A stretch of 64,000 nt of DNA, taken from Branchinecta lynchi. Its lineage: Eukaryota > Arthropoda > Branchiopoda > Anostraca > Branchinectidae. The DNA lies in contig JAKZAP010000010.1 of assembly GCA_023053575.1 (NCBI GenBank), positions 21,016,628 to 21,080,627 of the forward strand, given 5' to 3'. Numbering within the stretch: position 1 is the first letter of the stretch; each line of letters opens with the position of its first letter. A program made the translations under genes and the position numbers. The notes under the pieces are model-generated. The model ran no database searches. It saw only the letters and a program-made list of their open reading frames with translations, and was not told where the DNA came from. This document shows, piece by piece, positions 11,177 to 21,840 of this stretch.

Positions 11177-11449
11177 CCCGATGCAAAATTTATCTCAAAA
11201 TAGTACTATGAAGTAGTACGAAAAAGTTGCATGCAGTACTAACGATGCTACTACATGCTTCTACTTCAAGGCTACCGTGTTACTGCATACTACTATATGC
11301 TACTATTAGCAAGGCTGGATACTACTATATAAGATTGGACCAGTCTGAGGCACATTAAATGATAGTATTCTTTACTATTACATAGTATTACATGCAACGT
11401 TTTCGTAGTACTACCATACTACTACGCAGGCTACACATTTTTCATCGGG
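11177..11449 (+). mobile_element. MITE with CCCGATG termini, copy 1
   Basis: 273-bp element starting CCCGATGCAAAATTTATC and ending CACATTTTTCATCGGG, an inverted repeat. The interior is rich in TACTAC/GTAGTA blocks (CTACTACATGCTTCTACTT, TAGTACTACCATACTACTACG). The flanking dinucleotides are aa on both sides. Copies 25926-26220 and 43424-43720 have at/at and ca/ca, suggesting a 2-bp target duplication. No transposase. Confidence 0.75.
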
Positions 11450-11979
11450 AAGGATCGGCATGATTTCAGTAAGTCGAGAATAATGCTAACTGTTGTTAGT
11501 ATTCTGCAAAAAGAAAATGTGCGATTCTCTTCCCTTTCCAACGCATCAGTTAACTCCTTCAGAAGAAATTTTCAGAGAGATAAATGGAAATACTTCCAGG
11601 CTTCAGCTGTAGTCAGTTCTTTGCACGATATCTTAGAAGAGGAGACTCTGTAACGGACCAAATTAACATAGGAATCTGAAACGGAGCTTGACATGGCTGC
11701 AAAGAACTTGTTGAATTAGGATATACTATTATAATTCGACTCGCGAGAATAGTTCAGCTGGGAGCCGAAGAAAATTCAAGTCAGTTCATTCATAAGTTGT
11801 CAAAAAACAAGAGAGGACATGCAGCAGTTTATGACTGAACAAAACACAAGAAAAAGGAAAAATAGAACCAGTTCAAATTTCGGAGCTAAATAGGTATTGC
11901 TGGTCCATGGGGGCAAATGAAGGAGATATTTTTCAAATACAACCTATGAATAAGTTGTTTGTTTGGGACAGAAAAGTTT
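11450..11979. other. Unassigned sequence
   Basis: No supported ORF, exon or repeat; stop-dense in all frames inspected. Confidence 0.3.
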
Positions 11980-12181
11980 GCTGGATTAGCAGTTGGCAGA
12001 AGTAGAGCAGGAAGTCTCGGTCAGTATCGTCAAAATAGATATGGCTTGTAGAGGTATATTTGAACTTGGTTTTCTCTAATGATTAGCCTGTCCAAGACTG
12101 GATCTGACGAAGACAATTTAAGACCCGATTGTCTGAATCAAATATTAGATTTTTGGGATCCCATCGACACCTTTGGTCTTG
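11980..12181 (+). mobile_element. HINE-like family A, 3' fragment
   Basis: Only the last 200 bp of family A: CAGTATCGTCAAAATAGATATGG, TGAACTTGGTTTTCTC, then the terminal block with TTTTTGGGATCCCATCG and CTTTGGTCTTG. Followed by TTATATC. The 5' part is missing. Confidence 0.7.
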
Positions 12182-12184
12182 TTA

Positions 12185-12350
12185 TATCTTGCTGTGTTGT
12201 AAATTAGTCTTTGTGTGTTTTGTGTATTTAGCTGACAGATCAATTGCAGTTGCTGTTTTGTTTTTTCTTGCCTTTTTTCTTCTTTCCATGCTCAATTTAG
12301 GACAAACTTTTTGTCATACAAATGGATAATAAATATATCATCATCATCAG
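12185..12350 (+). mobile_element. Non-LTR retrotransposon 3' tail
   Basis: T-rich 3' UTR-like segment ending GGATAATAAATATATCATCATCATCAG, a short tandem (ATC)n tail after an AATAAA-like signal, as in other LINE ends in this window. The coding part is absent. Resembles the reverse complement of 18370-18510. Confidence 0.45.
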
Positions 12351-12583
12351 AAGCGGGCTACAGGAACAGCACGATGCAAGTTCTTCTAAAAGATTAACTC
12401 TAACGGGATTAAACGTAAATCAGATCATTTTAGGATTTCGTTTGCCTTGAAGTTATTTTATAAATTCCATTTTTTTGTAGAATAGAAAAAAAAGAAGTTC
12501 ATCTTTTACCCGTAAAAACATACATTCTCAGTTCATAATTCTTCGTTTTCCCTTGATATGACCATTGAAAAATCAATTAAAGA

Positions 12584-12650
12584 ACCATCAAGCTTGCTAT
12601 CAAAAACATGACAAAATGATACGGTTCACTTATGCTTCTCTTCTAATCAA
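12584..12650 (+). repeat. 68-bp dispersed repeat, copy 1 of 3
   Basis: Contains CATCAAGCTTGCTATCAAAA, then GGTTCACTTATGCTTCTCTTC. Near-identical units lie at about 13893-13960 and 13973-14038, the latter two about 80 bp apart. Function unknown. Confidence 0.7.
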
Positions 12651-12792
12651 TCAATCAATCACTCAATCATTTATTTCCAAATATCTCTTAAAAGTGATAG
12701 CATAGGATTGTCAATATAAGAACAAGGTATAATACACTTGCAAATCAATAGACTTACGAATCAAGCTCATTATATTTATATACAATTAGAAG

Positions 12793-12974
12793 CACGGCCG
12801 TATCCAGGGGGGGGGGGTTAGGGGGTTGAACCACCCCCCCCCCCCCCGAAACATACAAAAATAATGATTTTTATAGGCTTTTCCCTCTGATCTATGTGTT
12901 TTTTGTACCTTTTTGTACGACCAGCAGGCAACCCCCCCCCCCCCCCCCCAAATAAATTCCTGGATACGGGCCTG
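12793..12974 (-). mobile_element. hAT-like MITE family 1, copy B
   Basis: 182 bp with termini CACGGCCGTATCCAGG and CCTGGATACGGGCCTG. The flanks attagaag (12785-12792) and attagaaa (12975-12982) match 7 of 8, an 8-bp duplication. Orientation is opposite to copy A. G and C runs of 10-18 bases lie just inside each end. It is inserted in the minus-strand LINE at 12643-13430. Confidence 0.8.
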
Positions 12975-13198
12975 ATTAGAAATCAATCAATCAAGTAGTC
13001 AAATTGTTGTTTTTCACAAAGTACGGTGCAAAGGACTTGAGAAACCTCTCTGAAGAGGCAGCTGGAGGTATTTCTAGCAGCTGATGTCTGATTTTTTTCG
13101 ACGATCGCGTTTTTTGCCCGCGATTTGGGCTCTGGAAGTCTGGTAGAATTCTTCTAGTGCTTGGAACACAATAGTGACATCCCAAATTTCATCAGTAG

Positions 13199-13251
13199 CT
13201 GATTTGTGACGTTTGATTTGTGACGTTTGATTTGTGACGTTAAGTGACGTT
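13199..13251. repeat. Tandem 14-bp repeat with TGACGT cores
   Basis: GATTTGTGACGTTT is repeated about three times, followed by AAGTGACGTTAGG, so TGACGT appears five times in about 50 bp. It lies within the decayed LINE. TGACGT is a half-site of CREB/ATF-type factors, but the location in a pseudogene makes a local duplication the simpler explanation. Confidence 0.6.
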
Positions 13252-13599
13252 AGGTCCATTTTTGAAAGGCTGGACTCGTAGTCAGTGTGTGACGGTCCAA
13301 GAATTATCTTGCATGCTTGCTTCTGAATTGTCTCGATTTTATCGGCCTGCTGTGTAGTCAGCGAGGCATGCCAAACGCTGACTGTGTATTCCGTCCAATA
13401 TTACGACTTTTGGTCGTTTCGATAAGCTTATATTATTTATTATAAGCTTATAATCGAAGCATAATATAAAAGGCAGAATAAGCAAGAGAGGTCCTTTAAC
13501 TATTTTCCAGATCATTATGAAAATCACAGATATACCGTTGCTAATTATTCACAGATGATTTTACTGCTCGTGTTCTGAATTTAGGAATCCCGGCATCAC

Positions 13600-13885
13600 G
13601 TTTGAAATGAGTTACAAGCGATGGGCAAGAAGGTTAGATACTTGCGATCAGATGCTTTACTGGCCAAAGTGTTTGTGTTGTGTGTGTTTTTTTTTGGGGG
13701 GGGAGCAAGGTATTTCCGACTGGCTGGTCATTTTCTACCAACAGTTTTTGCAGAAAAGCAACTGTTTTCTAAGAAAAAACGACCATTTTGAAGAAAAAAA
13801 CAGTATTTTGTTGAAAAATTGACTGATTTTCAGACAAAACGTCTCTTTTCACGAAAAAATCAACTGGTTTTACGAAAACATAAAA
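13600..13885 (+). repeat. Repeat with degenerate AAAACAGTCG-type units, copy 1
   Basis: A G run (13696-13704) is followed by degenerate direct units of roughly 24 bp alternating ACTGTTTT/ACTGGTTT with GAAAAAA. It is an inverted relative of 24200-24420, which has CAAAACAGTCGTTTTT units and a matching C run. Both read as one element family of unknown type. A 71-codon frame here is low complexity. Confidence 0.5.
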
Positions 13886-13892
13886 AAAAAAA

Positions 13893-14038
13893 CATCAAGC
13901 TTGCTATCAAAAACTTGACAAAAGGATACGGTTCACTTATACTTCTCTTCTAATCAATCAGTTTTACTGAAAGAACCACCAAGTTTGCTATCAAAACATG
14001 AAAAAAGGATACGGCTCACTTATTCTTCTCTTCTAATA
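13893..14038 (+). repeat. 68-bp dispersed repeat, copies 2 and 3 (tandem)
   Basis: Two units about 80 bp apart, each with AAG(C/T)TTGCTATCAAAA and GGATACGG(T/C)TCACTTAT, homologous to 12584-12650. Confidence 0.7.
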
Positions 14039-14099
14039 TTACGCCCCTCGTTTCCATCTTTGAAAACTCCACAATAGTCTAACTACATCCCATCTTCTT

Positions 14100-14815
14100 G
14101 CTCATTCCCCTATTTGTCCGGGTAAAAAACGATTGTCATATGCCGACTCAGCCACTGCTCTTACCCCTTAATCTGTCATCTAATCGAACTTTTGCTTTTA
14201 ACAAATTTTCCGGTTTTGGCTGGATTCCGGGCGAACTAGTTGTCCAGCGAGAAAATGATTTTCACGATCGTGTTCAGCATGTCTTTTTACCCATAAATCT
14301 AACATTTAATCAACTTCAAATTAAACTTTTACTTTTAACCAACTTTCCGGTTTTCGCCGGATTCCGGACCAACTACTTATTCGGCGAGAAAATTGTTTTC
14401 ACCATCGTGTTTACCATGTCTTCTTACCCCTGAATCGGCCATTTAATCCACTTCAAATAATACTTTTACTTTTAACCAACTTTCCGGCTTTCGGATTCCG
14501 AACGAACTACCGGCAAGAAAATGATTTCCACTACCGTGCTCAGCATGCCTTCTTACCCCATAATCGACTATCACATTAGGTGTTTCAAAATATTTTGTTT
14601 GCCCATTAAATTGGACCCCCTCCTCCACCACTAAATGTAGGGCTACAAAGCTCATCTACGAACTCGACTGGTCCGACAACCAAACGAATCGTCACACCAA
14701 GTTTCATGAAAATATCTCATTCCCTTCGAGAGTTATCGTGCTTACAGACGGACAACTTTTGCGATGTCATAGGTATCCCTCCACTTACGTTTTGGGATCC
14801 CAAAAACCCATACTA
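14100..14815 (-). mobile_element. HINE-like family A, inverted partial copy
   Basis: Minus orientation: the 5' end is at 14815 (CGTTTTGGGATCCCAAAAA). The microsatellite is almost lost; only ACAGACGGACAAC remains. Core units with CCGGATTCCGG and CATGTCTTCTTACCCC run back to about 14100. The 3' terminal hairpin is missing. Confidence 0.7.
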
Positions 14816-14837
14816 TTCAAGGAGTGTAGTGGTTTGC

Positions 14838-14920
14838 GAGCTATGATAGATAGATAGATTTTAATGCACAAAAGCCAACAAGGGTCATCACACCCAAACA
14901 ATGAGATAAACATACAAAAC
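14838..14920 (-). mobile_element. Non-LTR retrotransposon tail, minus strand
   Basis: A (GATA)n tract (about 14846-14862), then TTTTAATGCACAAAAGCCAACAAGG. In reverse this reads GTTGGCTTTTGTGCATTAAAA followed by TATC repeats, resembling the LINE end at 59628 (GTTGGCTTTAATAAATTATT). Confidence 0.5.
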
Positions 14921-15114
14921 ATGAACACTATGCCTATATTTGTAACTACAGGGAAATCATTTTCCCTGTGTACTAGCCCTATCTGGAGGAACCTTCCAAA
15001 CAGCTGAATAGCTTGGAAACTTTTCTCTTACGGTCTCTCAGTAATCCACGCATTCCCAAACACTCTCACTCCAAACCACTCTCGCCTCGACTCATTCAGT
15101 TCCATCAGAGCTGG

Positions 15115-15285
15115 TGCATTCGGACTCTGGACTCGGACTCGTCTTTCATGGAGCTGTCCGTCCGCCAGAGGTGTGGACTCGGATTCTGGACTCGTATCAA
15201 GACGGTATCGAGACGTCTTTTTCAAGGACTCGAACTTGTCTCGGACTCGGATCTGCTGGACTCGCAGCAGCTCTGAGCTCCATAC
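15115..15285 (+). repeat. Degenerate GGACTCGGACTC tract
   Basis: Irregular hexamer-based repeat, GACTCG / GACTCTG, over about 170 bp. Several open frames on both strands are by-products. Confidence 0.55.
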
Positions 15286-15450
15286 ACTCGAAATAACGAC
15301 ATACTTTCTTTTTGGCATCCACACATAGGGCAAGAGTAAGACCATTTTCTTCTCTTACCATGAGGTAAACCATCCCCTCCCATACCCTCATGAGGCAGAC
15401 CTCACTTAAAATCAAGTTCTTCACCACAGTATTATTTTGCCTTACCATAA

Positions 15451-16150
15451 CAAGAACAGAGGTTTCGACGGGATCCCAAAAATGTAATATTTGATCCATC
15501 CAGACAATTGGGTCTTTTAGAAATCCGGTCGTCGCTAGACTTCTTAAACATTTTAGTATTTAAATTTAGAAACAGATTAAGGCCAATGGTAATCATCTGA
15601 GAAGACTAAGTTTAAATTTGGATTCAGCATGTGTGTTTACAGCTACAGCCTACTTAATATCTACTTTGACAAAATTCATCAAAACTTCCTTCCTACGAAC
15701 TCTACGTTTGGTGAGAAGATGATTGTTATAGACGGATTCAGCACGTCTTCTTACCTGTAAATCAAACATCTAATCAAATTCATCTTTTTTTTACTTTTAT
15801 TAATTCGGATTCAGGATGTCTCTGTACCCGTCCGGATGAACTGCTCGTCTGGCTTGAAAATAAATTTGATGATCGGATTCGGCATATCAACCTTACCCAT
15901 AAATAAACTAGTTCGTAAGCTTTAAACAAAAAATTCCCTTAATTTACCCCCCTAAATGTAGGGCTACAGACTGGCCATCTACGAATTCGACCTTTCCCTT
16001 GACTCAAAGAATCCTCACACCAAGTTTCATCAAAATATCTTATTCCCTTCGAGAGTAATCATGCTGACAGACATACGGACGGACGGATAGACGGACACCT
16101 TTAACGAAGTCATGGGTATCCGTCCACTTACGTTTTCGGATCCCAAAAAC
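15451..16150 (-). mobile_element. HINE-like family A, short inverted copy
   Basis: The 3' end is at 15451 (CAAGAACAGAGG...GGGATCCCAAAAATGT) and the 5' end at 16150 (CGTTTTCGGATCCCAAAAA), about 700 bp with few core units. The microsatellite is reduced to GACATACGGACGGACGG. Flanks: cttaccataa on the left, caaaagg on the right. Confidence 0.7.
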
Positions 16151-16164
16151 AAAAGGTTGTGCCT

Positions 16165-16265
16165 GGTCCTTTTCCACGTGCCCCTCAGTGAAGCATTGGC
16201 AACTGAAGCCAAAGGTCATGGGTTCAAACCCAGCCAGAGGAGAATTGTGTCCTTCAGTTCACTAT
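16165..16265 (+). repeat. Possible tRNA-derived SINE fragment
   Basis: GGGTTCAAACCCAGCC (about 16219) resembles an RNA polymerase III B box with its T-arm palindrome, and CCTCAGTGAAGCATTGGC upstream is A-box-like at roughly the right distance. No acceptor stem or anticodon arm folds convincingly, so this is not called as a tRNA. Confidence 0.25.
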
Positions 16266-16874
16266 TTCTGATGAACTTATGTTTTGAAAAGCTTTTTGAT
16301 CGGAATTATTAGAGTGTAAATTATATGCTGATGTCACACCTTTGCTTTGTTTCTTCACCGGGCCAGTAGTTCGACCGGAGTCTGGTGGACATCGGAATTT
16401 TAAACAGCTACACGTTTCATTCTGTTTACACTGGATTTGAGCCTACCATTTTTGATTATTCTATTTTAGATACTAAATCTCGTGTAATTTTATCTAGCAG
16501 AAAAGACGTCCGGGATCTGGACAACATCATGCTTGCAAGTTTCACTCCGACTGAATTTGTATTCATGCTCAATAAAACCGAAATTTGAATATGAATCCTC
16601 ACAGTGCCGCTCAATCAGTCTTCTGGGATTGTCGAACACAACTCCATATTATATTAGTTCTCGAAGCAAGGCAGAATTTTGAGTGTTCCGTAAATAACGA
16701 AGTTCTGGGACTAGAGTTGTCGAAGACATGGAACTGGGATTGGCATTCTCTGAGCTGATTATCATTGCTTCAGAATGAATGCGTTGCCTGGGTTTAAAAC
16801 GCTGCGTTCGCCGTTTCACAGATGAGTTTACTTCCAGTTTAAAGTATGAACAAAAAGAGCTGGGATAAGACAAT

Positions 16875-17172
16875 CTAGTTACCCATCACTTATTCACTAA
16901 AGTTGGTTGAAAGACCCGCTGAAAATGCGTTAGTTCACTGTTCCACTATTCACGAATAATCGATTTTCAAATAGTGGAGTTTACGTGTGATTTGTGGTAC
17001 CTCTATGGGCTTGTATTTTTTGTATGATTTTTTTTTGTGTTCAGGTACAGCAGTCTCAACCAATCTCACCGCTGGCCACTGAAAAGCCGCGTTTCTGTTG
17101 AGATTAAAATTTCCCGCGTCATAGTAGAATTTTTGTTGTGCGGACGGCCGCAGATGTTCTGAAAGTCACAAC
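16875..17172 (-). repeat. Dispersed repeat, inverted partner of 2360-2670
   Basis: Reverse-complement homologue of 2360-2670, in which GTTACCCATCAC begins the block and GGCCGCAGATGTTCTGAAAGTC ends it. Non-coding; the ORFs differ between copies. Confidence 0.65.
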
Positions 17173-17333
17173 TAGAGTAGATAGTGGAAAAAAAAAAAAC
17201 CTGGGCAGAATTCAAATAATTCAGTGCGTTTGTCAGGAGACCCAACATACTTTACGCAGTACGCGAACCGAGATTTGCACACAAGAGACCATCATATTAA
17301 TCAACATTCTTTGAGCCCAAGCTGACTTTGAAA

Positions 17334-17524
17334 CATTTATTCAAACAATGTTTACAACGGATACGTCAGGCGATATTTCGGCCCTTCTTGGCAAGGGTCC
17401 TCGTCAGGCTGTCAATCCTCTGGTTCAACTTCGGGGAAGGAAACAAAACAGGTTTGTTTGGGAGGACTCTTGCCAAGAAGGGCCGAAATATCGCTGATGA
17501 AGAATGTAAACATTGTTTGAATCA
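17334..17524. mobile_element. Fold-back element with long inverted repeats
   Basis: ATTCAAACAATGTTTACA (17338) is mirrored by TGTAAACATTGTTTGAAT near 17506-17523. The inner arms carry CGATATTTCGGCCCTTCTTGG and CCAAGAAGGGCCGAAATATCG. Fragments of the same sequence lie at 17735-17778 and 47015-47065. No coding capacity. Confidence 0.65.
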
Positions 17525-17786
17525 TATTAATCATTGACAAAGATACTCTGCGAGGATGGAGCGACTTTCTTCCCCCTTTGATTAGGGTCGTTTTTGTTAA
17601 CTGTATGATTTGGTACTTAAATCACTGTTCGTGACCAGATAGAATTGAGTAGGCTACTCCTTTCGGTAGAACCGTTTACTTTATGCACAGGCTTGACTGT
17701 GCTAAACGGATACCCCTGCTGATTTTCTTTGGTTGATATTCCGGCCCCTATTGGCAAGAGTCCTCTTCAGGCTCAAGCTAGAAAAT

Positions 17787-18123
17787 CAGAGCACAATAAC
17801 ACTGAGTAGCGCCAATTGTCACAATCGGGTCATACTTGTAGCCCCGCCCACTATGCTTATGGCATTTAAAGCGAGACAAACTTGTGGGTTTAGAAATTTC
17901 TGGTAAAGCCAATATGCAGTCTACGCACATCGATGAAACAGAGGAGCTTGTACCTTTTTTTTTGCAGTGTTTAGAATGTTAGTTATTACAGCCAGTGCTG
18001 GTGCGCGACTGATTGAGTTACAGTAGGTTCTCTATCACTAGTGGTGCTAGTGTCGCTGCTATTCGAATGTGGGTCACTTTTTTCAAGTCTTGATGCCAAG
18101 CTCTTTAGTGTTATTTTGCACTG
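17787..18123 (+). mobile_element. hAT-like MITE family 2, complete copy
   Basis: 337 bp from CAGAGCACAATAACACTG to TAGTGTTATTTTGCACTG. The flanks tagaaaat (17779-17786) and tagaaaag (18124-18131) match 7 of 8. It is inserted right after a fragment of the fold-back repeat (17735-17778). Confidence 0.8.
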
Positions 18124-18364
18124 TAGAAAAGGGAACATGAATGAGAATTCTAGTATCTAATTATGGTGAGTTTCTTCGTAAGAATTGCTTGGACTTGAAC
18201 TTGGTGCTGAGATTTCAGTATGTGCAGGGCTGCTGTCTCTGCTGCTTGATTAGGACTTTCACTGATATAGACTTTTCGCTTAGGGTTTGCTATGAAGAAA
18301 GACTTGGGCTCTGAATTATATGTCACTGATAATGCCATTCCATGTTTCTGATAATAATATTAGT

Positions 18365-18510
18365 AAATTTATTTATGACCCATCTTGCACTCACAAAGAG
18401 AAAGACGGAGTAAATAAAAAAAAGAGCAAAAAGCAATCTACGGAAAGACATTGCCTGTGAACAACAAAATGAAAAACACGGAGTGCATAAGAAAAATAAA
18501 AAACAAAAGA
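18365..18510 (-). mobile_element. LINE 3' tail, minus strand
   Basis: Reads in reverse as a T-rich tail with ACTCCGTCTTTCTCTTTG and ending in an AT-rich end. The same ACTCCGTCTTTGTG motif precedes the (ATT)n tail at 20948-20985. No coding part. Confidence 0.4.
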
Positions 18511-18512
18511 AA

Positions 18513-20559
18513 CAAGACTAAGGTTTCGATGGGATCCCAAAAATCTAATATTCTTTCCAGACAATCGGGTCTTGTCTTCGCCAGATCCAGTCTTCGCCAA
18601 GTTAATCATCTCAGAAAATCAAGTTCAGATATACCTATATAAGCCATATCTATTTTGACGATACTGATCGAAACTTCCTGCTTTACTTCTGCCAAATTTC
18701 CGGTTTCGTCCGATTTCCGAGCGAACTACTTGTCCAGCAAAACAAGACCAAAGGTTTCGATGGGATCCCACAAATTTAATATTTGATCCGAACAATCGGG
18801 TCTTCTAGAGGTCCAGTCTTCGACAGACTCCTTGAACACTTTACTAATAAAATTTAGAAACAGATTAACGCAAATGGTAATAATCTGAAGACCAAGTTCA
18901 AATATGGATTCACCATGTGTGTTTACCCCTATAGCCTGCGTCAGATTTACTTTGACGAAAGTTCCTACCTTACTTCTGAAAAATTTCCGGTTTCAGCCGG
19001 ATTCCAGGCGAACTTTACAAAAAGTTGTAAGTTCAAAAACTGATTCAGTGTATCTCCTTACCCCTTAATCGAACCTCTAATCAACTTTAGATAAAACTTC
19101 AACTTTTAACAAATATTCCGATTTCAGCCGGATTCGTGGCGACCTGTGTCTCCAGGTTGAAAATGATTGTCAAATTCAGCATGTCTTCCTACCCGTAAAT
19201 CAAACACCTAATGAAATTCATATAAAACTTTTACTTTTAACAGATTTTCCGGTTTCGGCCGGATTCCGAGAGATCTACTTGTCCGCCCAGAAAACAATTT
19301 TCATATTCGGATTCGGCATGTTTCCCTATCCTTAAATCGAACTTCTAATCAACTTCAGATTAAACTTTTATTTTTGACGAATTTTCCGGTTTTCGCCGGA
19401 TTCTGGGTGACCTATACTTGCCCGACGAGAAAATCATTTTCATATTCGGATTCAACATGTCTTCTTACACCGAAATCAGACATCTAATCAACTTCAGATA
19501 AAACTTTTACTTTTAACAAACTCCGGTTTTGGCCGGATTCCGGGTGAACTACTTGTCCGGCGAGAAAATGATTTTCATATTCGTGTCAACGTGTTGTCTT
19601 ACCCCTTAATCGACTATCTCATTAGCTTTTAAAAATATTTGTGTCTCCCCTTAATTTGAAACCCGTCCTCCTCCCCTAAATATGCAGCTATCGGGCCCAT
19701 CTACCAACTTGATCTTTCCCTTGACTTGAAGAATCCTCACACCAAGTTTCATCAAAACATCTGATTCCCTTCGAGAGTTATCGTGCTGACAGACGGACGG
19801 ACAGACGGACAACTTTTGCGATGTCACAGGTATCCCTCCACTTACGTTTTGGGATCCCAAAAAGAACAGTTCAGAAACGAATTCAGCGTATCTCCTTATC
19901 CCTATAGAGAACATCTAATAACTTTAAATTATAAAATTTCCGGTTTCAACCTGATTCCGGACGAATTATATGTCCAGGTGAAAAACGATTGTCATATACA
20001 GACTCAGCGTCTTTTCTTAGCCCTAAATCTGTCATCTAATCAAGTTCAAATAAAACCTTCACTTTTAACAAACTTTCCAGTGTGGCCGGATTCCGGGCGA
20101 ACGAGTTGTCCGACGAGAAAATGGTTTTCATCATCGTGTTCAGCATGTTTTCTTGCCCCATAATCGAACATCTAATCAACTTCAAATAAAGCTTTTAATC
20201 CTAACCAACTTTCCGGTTTTTGCCGGATCCCGGACGAACGACTTATCCGACAAGAAAATGGTTCTCAACATCGTGTTCAGCATGTTTTTTTTTTACCCCA
20301 TAATCGACGATCGTATTGGCTGTTTAAAAATATCTTGTTTGCCCCTGAATTTGAACCCCCACCCCTAAATGAATGGCTACAGAGCCTATCTACGAACTTG
20401 ACCTTACCCTTGATCAAAGAATCCTCACACCAAGTTTCATCAAAATATCTCATTCCCTTCTAGCGTTATCGTGCTGACAGACGGACGGACGGACCGACAG
20501 ACGGACAACTTTTGCGATGTCATAGGTATCCCTCCACTCACGTTTTGGGATCCCAAAAA
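18513..20559 (-). mobile_element. Two nested HINE-like family A elements
   Basis: Minus-oriented cluster with two 3' ends (CAAGAC at 18513 and 18743) and two 5' ends (GGGATCCCAAAAA ending at 19863 and 20559). The order 3', 3', 5', 5' fits one complete element (18743-19863) inserted into another (18513-18742 plus 19864-20559). The junctions fall in an A run of the outer copy (CCAGCAA / AGAACAG). Both 5' ends carry GACGGACGG microsatellites. Confidence 0.7.
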
Positions 20560-20599
20560 GTGAACATAACACACATAACACACATATATCAATACAACA

Positions 20600-20985
20600 G
20601 AGAATCTACCAGTGTGGTCTAAGTGTTAAGGAAGTCACATTCGTAGATCTTTCTACAAATATGTAAAGGGTTCACCTTGGACAAGTAATAGCAGATTGTC
20701 TTCAAAGTATGGATTAGCAAGACCTATTTTTCTTATTCGGGAAAGGCGAGAGCCTTTAAGCGCAGCCTTAATGTAGATCACCAGATGCTTTACTCCAGTG
20801 TAAACTCGGTCAGTTGTGAGGTTTTCTTTTTCTATTCTTTCCATAATTTCTGTTGACAGTAATGTTCATTTCTTACAGTTCTTTCTTTCTTGTTTTTTTT
20901 CTTCTTCGTCATTTAATTACTCCGTCTTTGTGTAGGTCTGTGCATTATGATGGGCAATAAATCCATTATTATTATTATTATTATT
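20600..20985 (+). mobile_element. LINE-like 3' end with (ATT)n tail
   Basis: ACTCCGTCTTTGTG, then GATGGGCAATAAATCCATT followed by ATT repeats to about 20985, a typical non-LTR 3' end. The upstream 63-codon minus frame (20653-20844) has no recognised domain. Confidence 0.45.
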
Positions 20986-21066
20986 GCCATAAACTATACG
21001 GTTAATGGTTACTCGCACACATTTCGTTCAGCTCGTCTTCGAGCTCTTTTTTCCGTTTTTTTCCAG

Positions 21067-21223
21067 ACGTAGTGCGGGGTCAATAATGCGAGTACGATTA
21101 CAAACTGAAGTATTTCTAACCCGTAATGACAATCTCAGAAGGAATTGGCAGTACTTGAAGGAAAGAAAGGAAAGGCATAGAGAAAAACAGGCAAAGATAC
21201 TAAAAGCAGGAAGGGCAAACTAA
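21067..21223 (+). CDS. Candidate terminal exon, unrecognised basic coiled protein
   Basis: A strong acceptor (polypyrimidine then TTTTTTTCCAG, ending 21066) precedes an open frame of about 52 codons to a TAA at 21221-21223. The peptide is very basic and helical (RRNWQYLKERKERHREKQAK near its end), which looks like a real C-terminal tail. It is not inside a recognised repeat. The frame is assumed from openness; no polyadenylation signal follows closely and I do not recognise the protein. Upstream exons were not found in the window. Confidence 0.35.
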
Positions 21224-21429
21224 ACCAGGGAAAGAATTACCAGAAATCGAGGATTCGAAAAACTGGCAAGCCTTTCCTCTGTCTAGTACCTTGTGAGGGG
21301 TCAGCAACTTAAATTTTTAAAAATTCATCTTTTCCTCCTTTTAGTATTCAAAAACTGGTAAGCTGGATAGATATGGACGAAAAAACAGCGAAGGGTTAAC
21401 TATTTTGCCAATCTTTCCGTAACCTTCAA

Positions 21430-21840
21430 TACTCTATATGACCAAGTCCAAAACACGCCATCGACCCTCAGGAAGAAGGAGTAAGCGTGTTCGTACGACT
21501 CGAACTCAACGACTCAAATCCTGTGTCAATCAATCACTGCGATCTTTGGCAGCAGCTGTGACACCACTTCTGCCTTTCTTTCGATCGGCAAGGAGAGATA
21601 GTCATCAAGAGTATTGACATAGCAATATTCATCTCAAGAGACGAAATGTCAGTGCTGAGAAGCAGTAAATCGTCAGCATAGGAATAAAACGACATATCCA
21701 CATTACCAATCGAGAATGAACTTGAGACGAGTTGCACTATAATTAGCAGTGCTGAAAATAACAGGGCTAAGCGGGGATCCCTGCTTAACTCCTTTTCTAA
21801 CTTTGACCTCATCCCTGCATAACTTTCCTTGAAAACCCTT
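21430..21840 (-). pseudogene. LINE reverse-transcriptase fragment joined to a dispersed repeat
   Basis: On the minus strand, 21810-21780 encodes GVKQGSPLSP, and around 21690-21640 SFYSYADDLLLLS, the RT catalytic box with both aspartates present; a frameshift lies between them. Below about 21610 the sequence passes into the dispersed repeat also found at 33365 and 38345 (DDYLSL, KAEVVSQ). The LINE is CR1/L2-like by motif. Non-functional. Confidence 0.6.

Larger units (their letters stand above)
12643..13430 (-). pseudogene. CR1-like LINE, 3' part of ORF2 (broken)
   Basis: On the minus strand, frames around 13400-13270 read the C-terminal reverse-transcriptase region: a VWHASLTTQQADKIETIQK block, then KIILGPSHTDYESSL, as in the end of CR1/jockey-type ORF2. 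The frame then shifts several times and ends near 13010 in SFAPYFVKNNN. A (TGAT)n tail is at 12646-12672. A hAT MITE (12793-12974) interrupts it. The EN and most of the RT are missing. Confidence 0.6.

Noticed and set aside
13199..13251. CREB-responsive enhancer
   Set aside because: TGACGT clustering comes from a 14-bp tandem duplication within a LINE pseudogene; nothing else supports regulation.
16165..16265. tRNA gene
   Set aside because: B-box-like and A-box-like sequences are present, but no acceptor stem or anticodon arm can be formed; kept only as a possible SINE fragment.
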